From: Tomocerus qinae
Lineage: Eukaryota; Arthropoda; Collembola; Entomobryomorpha; Tomoceridae
Assembly: GCA_020055645.1 (NCBI GenBank)
Contig: CM034546.1
Coordinates: forward strand, 9,982,001 to 10,046,000
Reading direction: 5' to 3'
Length of the DNA: 64,000 nucleotides
Part shown: positions 23,401 through 35,874 of the stretch, in pieces
Layout of the letters: each line of letters starts with the position of its first letter
Numbering within the stretch: the stretch's first letter is position 1
Notes under the pieces: model-generated
Told to the model about the DNA's origin: nothing
Seen by the model: only the letters and a program-made list of their open reading frames with translations
Databases searched by the model: none
Translations under genes and position numbers: made by a program

Positions 23401-23444
23401 TAATTATGTCTTTGATTCAAGACTTGAGGAAAGGCGAAATGTAA
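17487..23444 (+). CDS. Unrecognised multi-exon gene, coiled-coil C-terminus (5' end missing)
   Basis: Six exons join with consistent phase at GT-AG sites: 17487-17625, 17714-17951, 19606-19740, 19882-20082, 20197-20481 and 23338-23444. Together they give about 367 residues to a TAA stop. Visible parts: a basic patch (CRKRLSL), a Ser-rich stretch (SLSPQSSSTLSKT), a segment KWVNKSENKCKRPREDAKTL followed by VVDPKLSWPELEVKVM, a nuclear-localisation-like KQKRKGRTLKK, an acidic part (ISDLDGDLFDDPELSN), and a heptad-like end (LKAINDRLKQLEDRQ, QLNQNLAAIQDQQNLIMSL). The layout faintly recalls arthropod DUF4806-type proteins, but I cannot confirm that. It is probably nuclear. The third intron in this list holds no repeat, but the second holds a LINE fragment and the last (2.86 kb) a minisatellite. 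Upstream exons are unknown. Confidence 0.55.
18668..19590 (-). mobile_element. 5'-truncated non-LTR retrotransposon 3' end (probable)
   Basis: Read on the minus strand, this AT-rich non-coding segment ends in repeated aaataaaataaaat units (plus 18664-18701), the form of a LINE 3' tail. It is preceded by a structured-looking 3' UTR (...cgagcacaatgatccgtgat). It sits wholly inside an intron of the 17487-23444 gene. No reverse transcriptase remains and no clear TSD was found. Confidence 0.4.
21856..22150. repeat. Tandem duplication, about 158-bp unit, 2 copies
   Basis: gatgatattgaatta...cgtatatttgaa...aagtctgtaat at 21856 is repeated at 22014 with point and small indel differences. It lies in an intron; no gene is seen. 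Confidence 0.7.
22598..23105. repeat. 21-bp minisatellite (cgtattacgcagaatacttt), about 24 copies
   Basis: Highly regular 21-nt units leave open frames on both strands (TFRITQN on plus; RKVFCVI and NTKSILR on minus). They are periodic by construction and are not proposed as genes. A (gaca)n tract follows at 23178-23205. The array lies in the last intron of the 17487-23444 gene. Confidence 0.95.
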
Positions 23445-25239
23445 ATCATCATGGACTCCGAAGCTATACTATTGAGATGAGCGCTGACACTGCGGGGTAT
23501 GCGGAGTTATTCTACTAAGCTGAGGACCAAAATATTGATTTTGATCCAACTTGCCATGTTATTGTGGGTCTTTAACAATTATATTATTAAAAGTAGTATA
23601 TTGAAATTTATATACTAAGTTAAGATGCAAATACTGTCGTTTATCAGTGCTTTTCGTGTCTGGGATTTTGCAAATCTAGAAGAATTTGGAAAAAAACTAT
23701 AAAATCAAAACAATAAATAAAATTATTTCCAACTATGTTTCAAGTATGTATGTATGTCTCTATGTAACTGTATTTTATGCCATGGACTTAGCGGCTTTTT
23801 GTTGCAATGCGCAAGAGAGAAGCGCGTATGCATAGCAATAAGTCCACCACGGGTTAACAGTAAACACTTAATAGGTTACTGTATTTCGAAATTAACTAAT
23901 ACACATGATTATGCTGGATGCTTACATTTCGAAATAGAGTCACGCATGCTGGGGGCTACTATCTGTATATTATAATCGATGGTAGACTTGACAAAGCAAT
24001 TTTACCTCTGTATCTAAGATGTCTGTACGTGTGGTAGGTTGGATTATATTACGCAACCCCCTCCCCCATGCACACAGGCCACTATAGTACACTACAAGTG
24101 TCATTGACAGATATTGTGGCAAAATGCTAATAAGTTGGGCTGCCAGGAGTCCAAATGTCATTCCGTCATATCATTAAAATAATTAAAAATAAAGTCCATA
24201 GTTCACCCAACAGTCACCATTTAACATAGTCGACATTTAATTATAAACACCTAGAAAAATACTTCAAAATAAGCTATAATGTAATATATGCAATTTCCCT
24301 AAACACAAAATGCGCAGGCTCAATTCCTCTAAACCACCGAAATGAGTCGTTTCGTATTATTATAATGTCAAAATAATAATATAAATTTACTTAAGAAGAT
24401 TGCATGGTGACTGGTGATCGAATGGAAATGATTGGCTAAAGATGATATTTCGTAATCATCGTACTATTAAATAGCATTTCAGAACTTTTTATCTAAATTC
24501 GTTCAACTAAATCGACAAACTTATTCAAAATATTTTAGTAGAGCTGGGTTTACTTTTCACTACCTTTTTACTACCCTTGATTCCTTTGTGCCAGCTTGCA
24601 CACCTTTTTGTAGATTAAATGGCAGTACTGGGACTCACTATTTATTCTTTAAAAATATTTATTCGTTAGTTGTACTCTTGGGATTTGTATGTTTTTCCAA
24701 AATCCCACGGGGAATTTAATATTTTTGATTTTATGAGAAAGCTTTTGGGTTACTTTGTGAGAGTTTTTTCGAAAATAGACTTTTACTGTTCCCTGTATCT
24801 GATGCTGCAATATACAGTTATTATTTTGGTGTAGGAAATTCTATTTTATCAGGAAGTTGGGGCTGCAGCTAATTTTTTTATCACTGAAGAAATAAAAATA
24901 TATTAATTTAAATATACTTTATAGTATATAATATATTTTCAAAGTTACCATAATAATAACCTAATGGGATGTTTTCGAAATTGTTTTGGGTGGCCTGCTG
25001 AATTTCTATTGAGTGCTAGATTTTCCCCTTAGCTGGGTTCACTAGTATATAAATAAAATCAATAAATAAAAATATAGATTTCATCAACATTTGTGATAAC
25101 ATTTACTGCATGTGTATATTGAATTCAGATATTAAGTTAGGATGCATTTACTTTTAACTTTATTTCTTTCTAGTTTTGCTCTGCTACTTTGTTTGTTTCA
25201 ATAATCAATAATGGAAAACGTCATTTGCTTATCAGAGAC
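23445..25239. other. Intergenic, no gene supported
   Basis: Starts with the 3' UTR of the preceding gene (aataaataaaatt near 23714 is a plausible polyadenylation signal) and continues as AT-rich sequence. Small frames near 23754 and 23970 show no family match. Confidence 0.4.
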
Positions 25240-25779
25240 ACATTGAGCTAGGCCACAAAAGCGCAGTAAATATTTGATAGAACTTAAATACAAAGGAATA
25301 TGTCAGGCCACAACAATCCAAAGAATATCCTAAAGTAACAGATTGTTTGGTTTAAGACAAAAAGGGTTCCTTATTACATCAAAAACTCAAACAACCAAAA
25401 AAATATTTTGTCGGTAATCGGGTAAGTTAAGATTGGGTTAATCATCTATTTCTTCAGCCTTTTTACCTTTTTAAAAAATGGCATAATTTAACCCCCTACA
25501 GATATTAATGTTACAATACTTTTTTGGCCAACAAATTTTCACAATTTCTTCCACTAAAAACGTTTTTTAATATTTCTGCCATTGTTGTAAGTTCACAAGG
25601 ATATATGTAGGCTGTTCACCCTAATTTCGTTAAATTATGTATGTGGTCAGCTTTCGTGTCTAACCAAGCTATGTGCTTGTGTAAAGTGTAAGCATAATTT
25701 AGTACATAGAGGTATGCGTTGGGGTACATTATCGAAAACATTACTTAGTAGTGGTATATTTGACTAAACTGTATTCACT

Positions 25780-26070
25780 TTACGAATCATCATTACAATG
25801 TAGGAAGGTATTATGCCAAGAAAAACAAATTGAGGCCAACAAAGTTCTTTGTCCCTTAGTGACACCGTTTTAGCAAAAACACGCTTAAATATTTGATATG
25901 ACCATGGCTATGGATAAGAGAAACATGAAAGCTCAAAATCAATAAGAAGGAAATATGAAGAAGTCTTCTTGTGAAGAGATAGCGGACAGTTTATTAAATC
26001 GCGAAATTATTATGAATATTAAGTTGGTAGTTCCATCATAATAATTCAGACATCTTTTACCAGGTAATGT
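25780..26070. repeat. Ir-array 5' flank unit, orphan copy A
   Basis: Shares ordered blocks with the other flank units: cactttacgaat, acgcttaaatatttgatatg (25881-25900), agcggacagttta and ttggtagttccatcat. No Ir coding sequence follows before the next unit. A weaker relic (gcgcagtaaatatttgatag, near 25261) precedes it. Confidence 0.7.
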
Positions 26071-26849
26071 AAGTCTCTAATCTTAAACATTTGTCACTCA
26101 ACTGTTAAAGCATACTGAATAACATAATTGTTTGTTTAATTTTAATTAGATCTGTGTCCAGTTCTTATTCTTAATAGTGAATAAGAGTATTTGTTAATGC
26201 GGTAGGTTATTAACTATAAAAATATAGTGCCAAAACCTCAAACAACTTTCCGAATTGTAATGAAAATTAAAGAACACCTGCTTGATTTTACTTCAAAAAA
26301 TACTAAAATGATAGGGAGACAACTTATGTATAGTTGTCTCCTGACCTGTTTTGTTTGGGTAATTGATGGTTCAGATATCAAATATCTAGGCTACATTCGT
26401 CATTAGTAGGGTGAATAACGTGTCACGAAGTATATTATATTTACCTTTATATTATTATTTAGAATGGCATATCTTAACCCATCACAAATATTTAAATTTC
26501 CATTATTCCTTGGCCAACAGCTTTTCACAGAATTTCTTCCTTCACTAAAAACCTTATTTTAATATTACTACCATCGCTGCAAGTCCGCAAGTATATACGT
26601 AATACGTAAGCTGTTCATGCTAATTTCGCTAAATTATGTATGTAGCCAACTGTCTTGTCTAACGGAGTGTGTTTGAGTAAGCTAATAGCTTACTATATAG
26701 CTTACTATATAGCTTAAAGCTATATTCTTAATATCTTTATACGTACTGGAAACACATAGTCCTAGTTACAGTACTAATATTCGTAATTATTATTAAATAT
26801 CAGAGATGTATTATATTAGTAGCGGTATTATTATTATTCTGTATTCACT

Positions 26850-27170
26850 TTACGAATATTCATTACAATGTTAGAAGGTAGTATGTCAAGAAAAACAAAT
26901 TGAGGCCAGCAAAGCTCTTTGTCTCTCAGTGACTCCGTTTCAAACAAAACACGCTTAAATATTTGATATGATTATGACCTATAGATAAGAGAAATGAGAT
27001 AGCTCAAAACCATCCCAAGAAATTCTTACTGCGATGAGGATAATGAGGAAGGCTTATACATGTGTGAAGAGATAGCGGACAGTTTATAGTCAAGAAATTG
27101 TAAGGAATATTATGTAGGTGGTTCCATCATAATATTTCAGATATCTTTGGTCAGGTAATCTAATGCTTTC
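26850..27170. repeat. Ir-array 5' flank unit, copy B (belongs to intact Ir)
   Basis: Same block order as copy A (cactttacgaat, acgcttaaatatttgatatg at 26951-26970, agcggacagttta, ggtggttccatcat). It is the nearest unit upstream of the intact receptor and may contain part of its promoter region. Confidence 0.7.
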
Positions 27171-28175
27171 ATCATAAACTGCTCTCACTTGAAACTGTTA
27201 AAGCATATTTATTATTATAAATTGACGGTTTAATTTTATAACATTTTATAGATCTTGATAATGTTCTGACTTTTAATTTTATACAATTAAAAATCTATCT
27301 GAAATCTTAGCCCCACACCTTTTAGCTTAGACAACTTAGTTCTGTATATACGTGCTTGGATACGATTATTGTTAATCCATTGGGTTATCAATTAATAATT
27401 ATTTAATAATAATCTCTAACAATTTTCGAACAATTAAAGACAATATTACACAATATTATGCTTGATTTTACTTTAGAAAAGGAGAAAATGAAACTGAAAT
27501 ATATAGATCCTCTTCGGCTTGTTTGGGAAAGTTATAGTTCAAATATCTGAGCTGCAGTGTGAGGATAGAGAAGAGAGCCAGAGGCGATATGCAAATCAGG
27601 GAACAGAATGATGGGTGAACTATCTGTATTGTGACTGGATTCGACATTCTGTGACCACCTAGGGAAGACGCAACAACTTGAGAACTTGAGTTGTGTGGAA
27701 TTAACGGTAACGAGAATGAAGAGACAAAGGACAGACACATCATAACATAAGTTAAAGTATGATAGTATGAAATAAACAGTATGGAATTCTCCCTCACTAA
27801 TTAATATCGCAATCATACACATTTAAGAATCTATGTACACTAAATGCGAGTGTATGTTCCGAGTTGATTGATTTATGTGACATTTGTACTGCGAAGTGCA
27901 GCTATTCCGCGAGGTCCTAAAAATATTTGAATTTTATGTAAGCATCCACTAACACTATCAATTTAGTGCGGGCCATAAGCTGCAATCATTCTGGATTGAA
28001 TTATACGGTTCGGTATTATCTCTACTTGAAGTCTAGAATCTCTTGTGTTTATAACTCTACTACACGCATGCTTAGAATAACAGAACTACCCTTCGACATT
28101 TTTTGAAATAAAGCTACATTTCCTACCAAATAGTAAAATAATTTTTTGGATGTGTTGACCTTACAATTTGACAAA

Positions 28176-30161
28176 ATGCGCATGGAAATATATTTTATTA
28201 AACGCTTTATCCCATTTTTATTAACTGTTATTGTCATCAACATCAACAATGTACAATGTTTCCAAAGTTTGTCATTTTATAGTAATTGTGACTTTAACAT
28301 GGTCACGTATTACCAATCCGAATGGCAGACAGACTTTATACTGTCTAATCAAAATGGCCAGCCCTGGACCTTGGCAACACTCTGGTATGACATATCTCGT
28401 TTCGGCCGTCATGAAGAAAATTCACGAGATCTCTCAAGAAATTTGTGCAGTGTAAATATTCTAATGGAACCAGGCCCTACTTTGGAAAATATAGTTAAAT
28501 ACTTCGGAAAAGAAATGAACCGTCGGGATTCAAGATTTATAATGGTCATTAAAGATGAACTGAAATGGAGGGATCCAAAGTGGGAATCTTATCTCATTGA
28601 AAGTTTGGTTGCACCTCTCTTTATATTTACAATGACAGAAAGGAACAAATATTCAGTTTACATTCCAAGTCTCTACAATCCAGAAAGTAAGGGTTTATCC
28701 CTTCATCGAATCAAAGACACATTATCCGAGGAAGAATGGGAAAAGATTTGGATTACTTTAAATGGCAATCTTCATGGCATTGAGATTGCTGGTTATGATG
28801 GCCACTTTCTGTTCAATGGTCCTAGAAAAATGCCAAAATGCCGAGGAACAATCTACTCTACGATAAAAATGGATTATTATTGTAAACATTCAGTTAGAGC
28901 TGTAGAATTGATGGCTGAAAGATGGAACTTCACTGCAGTATATGGAAAACCATTTCATTTAAATAAAGAAACAAAAAATGTACTTGGAAAGATAGGGTTG
29001 TTGTATCATATAACATACACTTATAAATTCCCTTGGTACAGAAATATTTTCATTGAATTCTTTCAAGAAATGATTCCGTACTACTGTGAATCCAATCCTC
29101 GTTACCTCGACACTCCTTTGGCAGTTCTGATTCAAAATACTTTTGATGATTATTGCTGGTGTCTGCTATTCTCGCTAATCCCGATTTCATTTTATGTTTT
29201 GAGCTTCAAAATTACTTCTTTATACAAGAGAATACAAGTAATTCTCGTATCCACAATAGCCGTTCTTCTTAATCAGGATGTCTCCAATAAAGGGAGAAAC
29301 ATTTTGTACTTGGTAATTGTGTCCATGGGATTTGTAATTGCTACTCAATATGAAACGTTGATAACAAGCGAAATTATTGCACCGCCTGACAGAAAACAAT
29401 TTGTGGATTTTAAGGATCTCGTGGAAAATGGATACAAGTTGTTGCTGCACAAAGACATATGGATATTGAATTTGGACGATAGAAACACTGAGTTCTTCGA
29501 AAAATATAAAATTCTGGATACATATAATAAAAGTGTCTACAGATTCGATTGGGGAACCGATGCATCACCTGATGACAGAAAAAAAGGATACGATAGATTT
29601 ACATGGTCGTTGTTGAGCAACTTTTTATTGAAAGTATTTGCCGTAACGGAGAAAGAGGGAAGTGTATATATCGTGCCCTTAATACCATCCAGAATTTCTT
29701 CAGATGGAGTCTGCATGACAGTAAAAGAAACAGAACTTACTGTTCCTATGTCTTATTTATTCCAAGATTGCTACCGTGATATATTCTATTCATATATTCA
29801 GACCATGCAAGAAAGAGGCTTCTTAAAATATTTTAGAGAACAAAGCAATTATGGGAATTATTCGGGTGATAGAATATCCCATTCAAAACGGAAGCATGAC
29901 GAGTCTCAGATAGTGGCTATAAGTCTTTCGATGAAGATTCACACCATTTTCTTCGTTTGTGGATACTTCTTAATTGTGTCGTTCTTTACATTGTTCCTAG
30001 AAAGATTGTGGCATCATAGATTGATTTTGCAATTAAATGTTTTAAGATTTTTAGACAAACTAAAATTGGTTGTTAAAAAGAAAAGTGTAAATCGCGGATT
30101 TCCATTTGCAGCGAATGATGTCATTGAATTGCGTAAGATTTTTAACAAAAAATTAACATAA
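28176..30161 (+). CDS. Divergent ionotropic receptor (Ir/iGluR-like chemoreceptor), single exon
   Basis: 661 residues. An ATG exists 10 codons upstream, but the ATG at 28176 (acaaaATGCG) is chosen because the paralogue at 33898 starts there and a signal peptide follows (FLLTVIVININNVQC). An extracellular S1-like part is followed by M1 (about residues 327-345, LLFSLIPISFYVLSF), a pore loop (about 352-370, VILVSTIAVLLNQ), M3 with YETLITSEIIAPP (about 377-405), an S2-like part, and M4 (about 587-610, IFFVCGYFLIVSFFTLFLE). This order is that of ionotropic receptors without the amino-terminal domain. Canonical glutamate-binding residues are not evident, as usual in divergent Irs. It probably acts in sensory-neuron membranes; the ligand is unknown. 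Confidence 0.75.
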   Translation: MRMEIYFIKRFIPFLLTVIVININNVQCFQSLSFYSNCDFNMVTYYQSEWQTDFILSNQNGQPWTLATLWYDISRFGRHEENSRDLSRNLCSVNILMEPGPTLENIVKYFGKEMNRRDSRFIMVIKDELKWRDPKWESYLIESLVAPLFIFTMTERNKYSVYIPSLYNPESKGLSLHRIKDTLSEEEWEKIWITLNGNLHGIEIAGYDGHFLFNGPRKMPKCRGTIYSTIKMDYYCKHSVRAVELMAERWNFTAVYGKPFHLNKETKNVLGKIGLLYHITYTYKFPWYRNIFIEFFQEMIPYYCESNPRYLDTPLAVLIQNTFDDYCWCLLFSLIPISFYVLSFKITSLYKRIQVILVSTIAVLLNQDVSNKGRNILYLVIVSMGFVIATQYETLITSEIIAPPDRKQFVDFKDLVENGYKLLLHKDIWILNLDDRNTEFFEKYKILDTYNKSVYRFDWGTDASPDDRKKGYDRFTWSLLSNFLLKVFAVTEKEGSVYIVPLIPSRISSDGVCMTVKETELTVPMSYLFQDCYRDIFYSYIQTMQERGFLKYFREQSNYGNYSGDRISHSKRKHDESQIVAISLSMKIHTIFFVCGYFLIVSFFTLFLERLWHHRLILQLNVLRFLDKLKLVVKKKSVNRGFPFAANDVIELRKIFNKKLT

Positions 30162-30499
30162 TGTAAATTAATTAAGCCACAAGATGCATACGTGTCAAAC
30201 AGAAAATCTATTTTATTTTTTTCTATAATATTTTAATTTTTTTATTTGAAAAATTTCCTTACAGCAAACATCCGAAGGAAAGATGATACGGAAGATAGCG
30301 AATTCTAGCTAGATGAAACAAGATATAATTTTTACTTGGAATCACCCTCATGCATGCATCAGATGTTGTTAAAAAGGGTTGCTCTCCCTTCATAAGTTTT
30401 TAACTTACGACAAATATAGTTATAATAATATGTTACTGCCTATAACAATATAAGTAATTATAACTGTATATATCATGATATAATATAGTAGTATATAAA

Positions 30500-30640
30500 G
30501 TAAACTCAATGTCGTCATCAAATTTCTTCGTTTCTCAGAGGCACAAAGTGATGTGCCATATCATGCGTGAATATTTGATTACTGTATTAGCTGTATGAGA
30601 AGTCACAACCCAAACTGATTCCTAATAAATATAATCCTAT
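30500..30640. repeat. Ir-array 5' flank unit, orphan copy C
   Basis: Blocks aaactcaatgtcgtcatc, ttcttcgtttctcagaggca and gcgtgaatatttgatt match copies at 32640 and 46780. It starts about 340 bp after the intact Ir stop. Confidence 0.6.
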
Positions 30641-31684
30641 ATAACGATAATGAAGGTTAAATATAGATTAAATTACGAAGCATCTAGATACATACTTGCA
30701 TACCATATTATACATAACAAAGTCAAAAGCACAGAAAGCAGTGTTCTGTTCGGGCTTTATTTCTTTACAGTTAAACAAAAATTGACAAAATGCAAATCTA
30801 TACCAATTCAAATTGGAGCACAATTCTAAAAGAACAGGAAAAAATAAATTCAATATGCAATGCCAGGCAACTAATAATTAATCTTCTTTATCGTAATAAT
30901 ATCTAAACAAAATCAGTTGTGTGGATATCTGTATCTTGCTATTATTCCTCTTACTAGTTACTATTAGCCTTTCGAGTTAGTCCTATCTCTTTTAATCAAT
31001 AAATCAATAATTATATCAGTGAAGAAATATTTATATGATTGAATTTCGCTGGTAGTTTTTCTATCTAAGTCATATTTTGCATATCTTAAACGAAGCTTTT
31101 TCTGACAACAATCGGTTTTCTTATAAGCTACTAAGTTTCACCACAGTCTTTACACAAATGAATATGGTAATATAATATATACATAGAATATATAATGTAT
31201 AATTTGTTTACTACTAGTTACTAGCAATTAAAAATGTAACTTTGAACTTAGGAAATAACAACCATCCAATTTCAGTAATATTAATAATGTAAATGTGTTT
31301 TCTGTAAAACGTTTTGAAATTTGGCATACATAAAAATCAAATCGTTAATTTACGCACCTTAATGACGACGACTAACGCTAAGCATTTAATAAATCTATTT
31401 ATTCGTTGGTAAACTTGAAATGATTATGTTTTAAAACCACAATTTATAGAAATTAAAGAATATAATAAAATACAAAAAAAATAATGAAATAAGAAGTTGA
31501 TATTAAAAATGTGTCTATTCTATTGATATAATGCAATGTATTTTAATAACATTTCTTTCTCAGTTTTGCATGAACAAAAAGTATAAAGCAATGCTTCAGA
31601 TTTGTGTTTCAGCCTACTGAAAACAGAGTGAATAATTATTTTCTTGATTCTAACATACTGTAATAATAGTGGTATATAATATTA

Positions 31685-32590
31685 CCTACTGTATTCACCT
31701 CAAGAATTATCATTATCATGGTGGAAGGTAGAAGGTCAAGACAAACTCATTGGCGTCAATAAAGTTTTTCTTACCCCAGTGACATACTATTTAGCCGAAA
31801 CGCTTAAATATTTTATATGGTTATGGCCTATAGATCAGAGGAATGACGGCTGAAAGCCATTCCAAGAACTTGCTACAGACAATAAGCATAGAGCCGTGAT
31901 ATGTATTTATTTACTTCCTGAAAATATGTAGGCAAAAATATTCAAAAAAATGGCAAAATATGTACAGAAATATGCCCAAAAAGTAGCAAAATACGCAAAA
32001 AGGGTACCCAAAAAAGAAAAATATGTATGTAAAAACGGAAAATATGTACGAACATATGTACAAAAAATCCAAAAACGTCAAAGGCTAAAAACACAATTTT
32101 TTTAGAGGAATCACTAAAAATTGTTTATAAAGAAAAACATTTAGATTAAAAATACTAATTTTTTTCCAAATTGGATCAACTTTTATTTTAAGTTTCTACT
32201 TTGTGTTAAAATATAAGCTTAATTGGCAAAAAAGCTAAAATATGAACAAAAATGTTCTAATTCCCAAAATATGTATGAAAATAATTTTTAGGTTCCAAAC
32301 CCTAAAATAATATGTAAAATAAAGTGGGTGTCAAAATGCTTGAAAATTAGCGAAACGTTGACATCCGAAGCTCAGAATTTAGTTACCAAAGATAAAAGAC
32401 ATGTTTTTACCTAAATATCACGGCTCTGACAATGAGGAAGGTTTAATTATAAAAAGGATAGCGGACTGCTTATTGAGACGAAATATTATTTCGAATATTA
32501 TATTGGTAGTAGTTCCAACCATCTAATATATTAACGTATTATCTCTTATGCGGTAATGTAATACATTCGTCTTAAACGACATTCGGCTCT
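31685..32590. repeat. Ir-array 5' flank unit, orphan copy D, split by an hAT-like element
   Basis: The left half (gtattcacctcaagaat, cgcttaaatattttatatgg near 31801) and the right half (gacaatgaggaaggttt, agcggactgctta) are continuous when the element at 31887-32427 is set aside. Confidence 0.65.
31887..32427. mobile_element. hAT-like MITE inserted in Ir flank unit
   Basis: The left end catagagccgtgatat and the inverted right end cagagccgtgatatttagg define the TIRs. The flanks gacaataag (31878-31886) and gacaatgag (32428-32436) form an 8-9 bp target duplication with one mismatch. The interior is AT-rich with aaaatatgtac-type repetition and no gene. Confidence 0.55.
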
Positions 32591-32639
32591 TAAAGCTTTC
32601 AGGGGCTTTTTAACATTTTATAGATCGGGGTTCCTAGTA

Positions 32640-32790
32640 TATCAAGAAAACTAAGCGGCGTCAGCCAAATTCTTCGTTTCTCAAAGACACAAAGTGTTGG
32701 GCCTAAACACACGTTAATATTTGATTACCTTAGTTAGGAGAAGTCTCAGCTAAAACTGGTTTATAAATGTATTGCTATACATAACGATAA
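32640..32790. repeat. Ir-array 5' flank unit, copy E (nearest to 33898 Ir)
   Basis: Contains gaaaactaagcggcgtcagc, attcttcgtttctcaaagac and cgttaatatttgatta, matching copies C and the one at 46780. Confidence 0.6.
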
Positions 32791-33897
32791 GCAGGGCTTA
32801 TTAGTTGGGGAGCAATTAACTTCTTAGAATAGTAATTAAATATATGATATTGAATTGAATTCTTCTATTTCTTTTAGAATTGGCAATATTGGCATAGATA
32901 TGAAAATTTGAAGTTGATTTTCACCGTTTTGTCAATATGTCTAATTCTAATTAAAAATAAATCAAGCCCGAATTACACGGTAAGCGCTTTTGACTTTCTT
33001 ATTTAGTATAATAATATGGTCAACTTTTGTGTCTGTCCGAGATTGCCTTGTTACTAATAACTTAACTTACCTTGCTTAGGCTTCTTGAGTGAAACTCACG
33101 TGAATACACATTGCTAAATACTAAGTATGTATTAATTCATGGTCTGATTTATTTAGCTAATATGAGGATACAAGAGAGAGCCGGAGGCGAATTGCAAATC
33201 AGCTCAAAAAGCTACGGGTAAACTGTTAGCTGTTGAGGTTCGAATAACGGCATTGGAAGAGACTAAGGACAGACACATCATTACATAAGCAAAATTATAA
33301 AATAAGTAGTATTATGATATTCTCTCTCACAAATCAATCTCGCAAGAATGTTCCGAGTCGACTGGTGACATTTGTACTGCAATTTTCACTGCCAAAACAA
33401 TTGCGAATTTTACTGTGAAAAATTAGATCTTTTTGGAAGTTTTATAACGCTTAGCCAATAAACGACTTTTAACAATGAATTAAATTATATTTACAGAGAT
33501 TTTTATTTTTTCCACCAATTTACTAGAGAAAGGTGACCTATTCAACAGCGTCGACGTAATTACACGATCTCTAAAGTGAATTGCACATAGAGGCTATAGG
33601 TTTTGTTAGAAAGATCTAGGGCACTTGTTCTAGAACCCTTTTCAATATTTATAGTAGTTCCCGAAAGCGGACCACAATACATCAGTTATCCAAAAATCGT
33701 AATAATTCAGAGCAATCGTAAAGGATTTAAATGCACACAAATGATCCAATAAATACCATAAATTATTTTAAATGACAAAAATGACCATAAATCTTTTTTC
33801 TTCAATCAATTGTGATCATTACTTGTCATTTGTACATTTTCAACCTTTTTAAAGGCAAAATAATTTATCGGATGGATTAAACTTTGAATTTGACAAA

Positions 33898-35874
33898 ATG
33901 CGTATGAAAATATATTTTATTAAACATTTTATCCCAATTTTATTAACTGTTATTGTCATCAACAATGTTCAATGTTTCCAAAGTTTGTCATTTTATAGTA
34001 ATTGTGATTTTAACATGGTAGTCTCTTATCACTATCACCAATCCGAATGGCAGACAGACTTTATACTCTCTAATCAAAATGGCCAACCCTGGACCTTGGC
34101 AAAACTCTATTAAGACAAATCTCGTTTCGGCCGTCATGAAGAAAATCCACGAGATCTGTCAAGAAATTTGTGCAGTGTAAACATTCTAATGGATCCATAT
34201 TATAATTTTCCAAATCTGGTTGGAACTTTTGGAAAAGAAGTAAACCGTCACAATTCCAGATTTATAATTGTCATCAAAGATGAATGGAAATGGATGAATC
34301 CAAAATGGGAGTCACACCTCATTCAACATTTGATAGCTCCTCTCTTCATATTTGCAATGAGAGGAGACGACACATATTCGGTTTACAGTCCTCTTCTGTA
34401 CTACAATCCAGAAAGTGAGAGTTTATCACTTTTGGACTTGACTAGATTCTCCGTGGAAGTATGGGATGGACATTGGAAAAGGTTAAATGGAAATCTTCAT
34501 GGCATTCGGATTGGTTCTAATTATGGGCTCTTTTCGTTCGAAGATCCAAAAGAAATGCCAACATGTCGGGAAACAATCTACTCGGTGATGAAAATGGGAT
34601 ATGATTCTTGTCAAAATTCAGTTAGAGCTGTTGAATTAATGGCTGAGAGATTAAACTTCACTGCAGTATACAGAAGGCAAGCTCGATTTAAACTATTTGG
34701 AGCGATTGACCTGCTTGCAAGAAGAGCGAACACTTATTATAGTATAGAATGGGATGAAACTCTTTTCATTGAATACTTTGATGAGTTGACTCCTTACTAC
34801 TGTGAGGCCAATCCTCGTTTCTTCGACATTCCTTTGACAGTTCTAGTTCAAAATACATTTGATGGTTACTCCTGGTTGCTGATATTCTCGCTATTTCCAA
34901 TTTCATTATATATTTTGGGATTAAGAGTTTCCAACTTCTATAAGAAATTCGAGTTCATACTTGTATACACATTAGCCGTCCTTTTAAACAAACCTTTTAA
35001 CAATAAAGGGAGAAACATCTTGTACTTGGTTATTGTGTCCATGGGATTTGTAATTGCTATTCAATATGAAACGTGGATTACAAGCGAGATTATTGCACCA
35101 CCAGACAGAAAACAATTTAAGGACTTTAAAGAACTCGTCGAAAATGGATACAAGTTGATGTTGGAAAAAGACAGGAGACATAATATAGGAGGAGAGGCGA
35201 AAATCGAATTCTTTGAAAAATATAAAATTTTGGATACATATAATTCAAGTATCTACAAAATCGATTATGAAACCGATGTATCCCTCAATGACATCATGAC
35301 CAATGGATACCCAGCATTGAGATTTAAGTTTTTGACAAACTTTTCTATGAAAATATTTACCGTTGGTGAGAAAGAGCTATGTAAGTACCTAGTGCCCTTA
35401 ATACCACCCGCAATATCTTCAGATGGAGTCTGCATGACAGTAAAAGAAACAGATCTTGCTGAACCTTATTCTTATAGATTCCGAAATTGCTACCGTTACA
35501 AATTCCTTTCATATTTCCAGACCATGCAAGAAAGAGGATTCTTACTATATTTTAGGCAGCAATACGAACTTAAGTTGCATTCGGAGTTTATAATATCCTA
35601 TTCAAAACTGAAGCATCAAGAGTCTCAGACAGTGGCCATAAGTCTTTCGATGAAAATCCATATCATTTTCTTCGTTTGTGGATACTTTTTACTCGGCTGT
35701 TTCTTTACACTGTTTCTAGAAAAGTTGTGGCACTACAGATTGACTTTGCAAGTATATTCTTTAAAAATTTTAAATAAACTAAAAGTGGTTGTTAAAATAT
35801 TTAAAAGAGCTGATCGCGTTTTTCCATTTGCAGCGGATAATGTCTTTGAATTGCGTAAGATTTTTAATAAATAA
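33898..35874 (+). pseudogene. Ionotropic receptor paralogue with one in-frame stop (pseudo-pseudogene candidate)
   Basis: Collinear with the intact receptor at 28176 from start (MRMKIYF) to end (FELRKIFNK), 658 codons plus the terminal stop. The only visible lesion is TAA at 34111-34113, about codon 72, where the paralogue has a sense codon. The next 586 codons stay open, with M1, pore, M3 (YETWITSEIIAPP) and M4 all preserved and no frameshift. Starting at the next ATG (34168) would lose the signal peptide. In Drosophila, an Ir with such a premature stop is known to be expressed by readthrough. Alternatives are a very recent loss, a polymorphism or a sequencing error. Confidence 0.8.
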
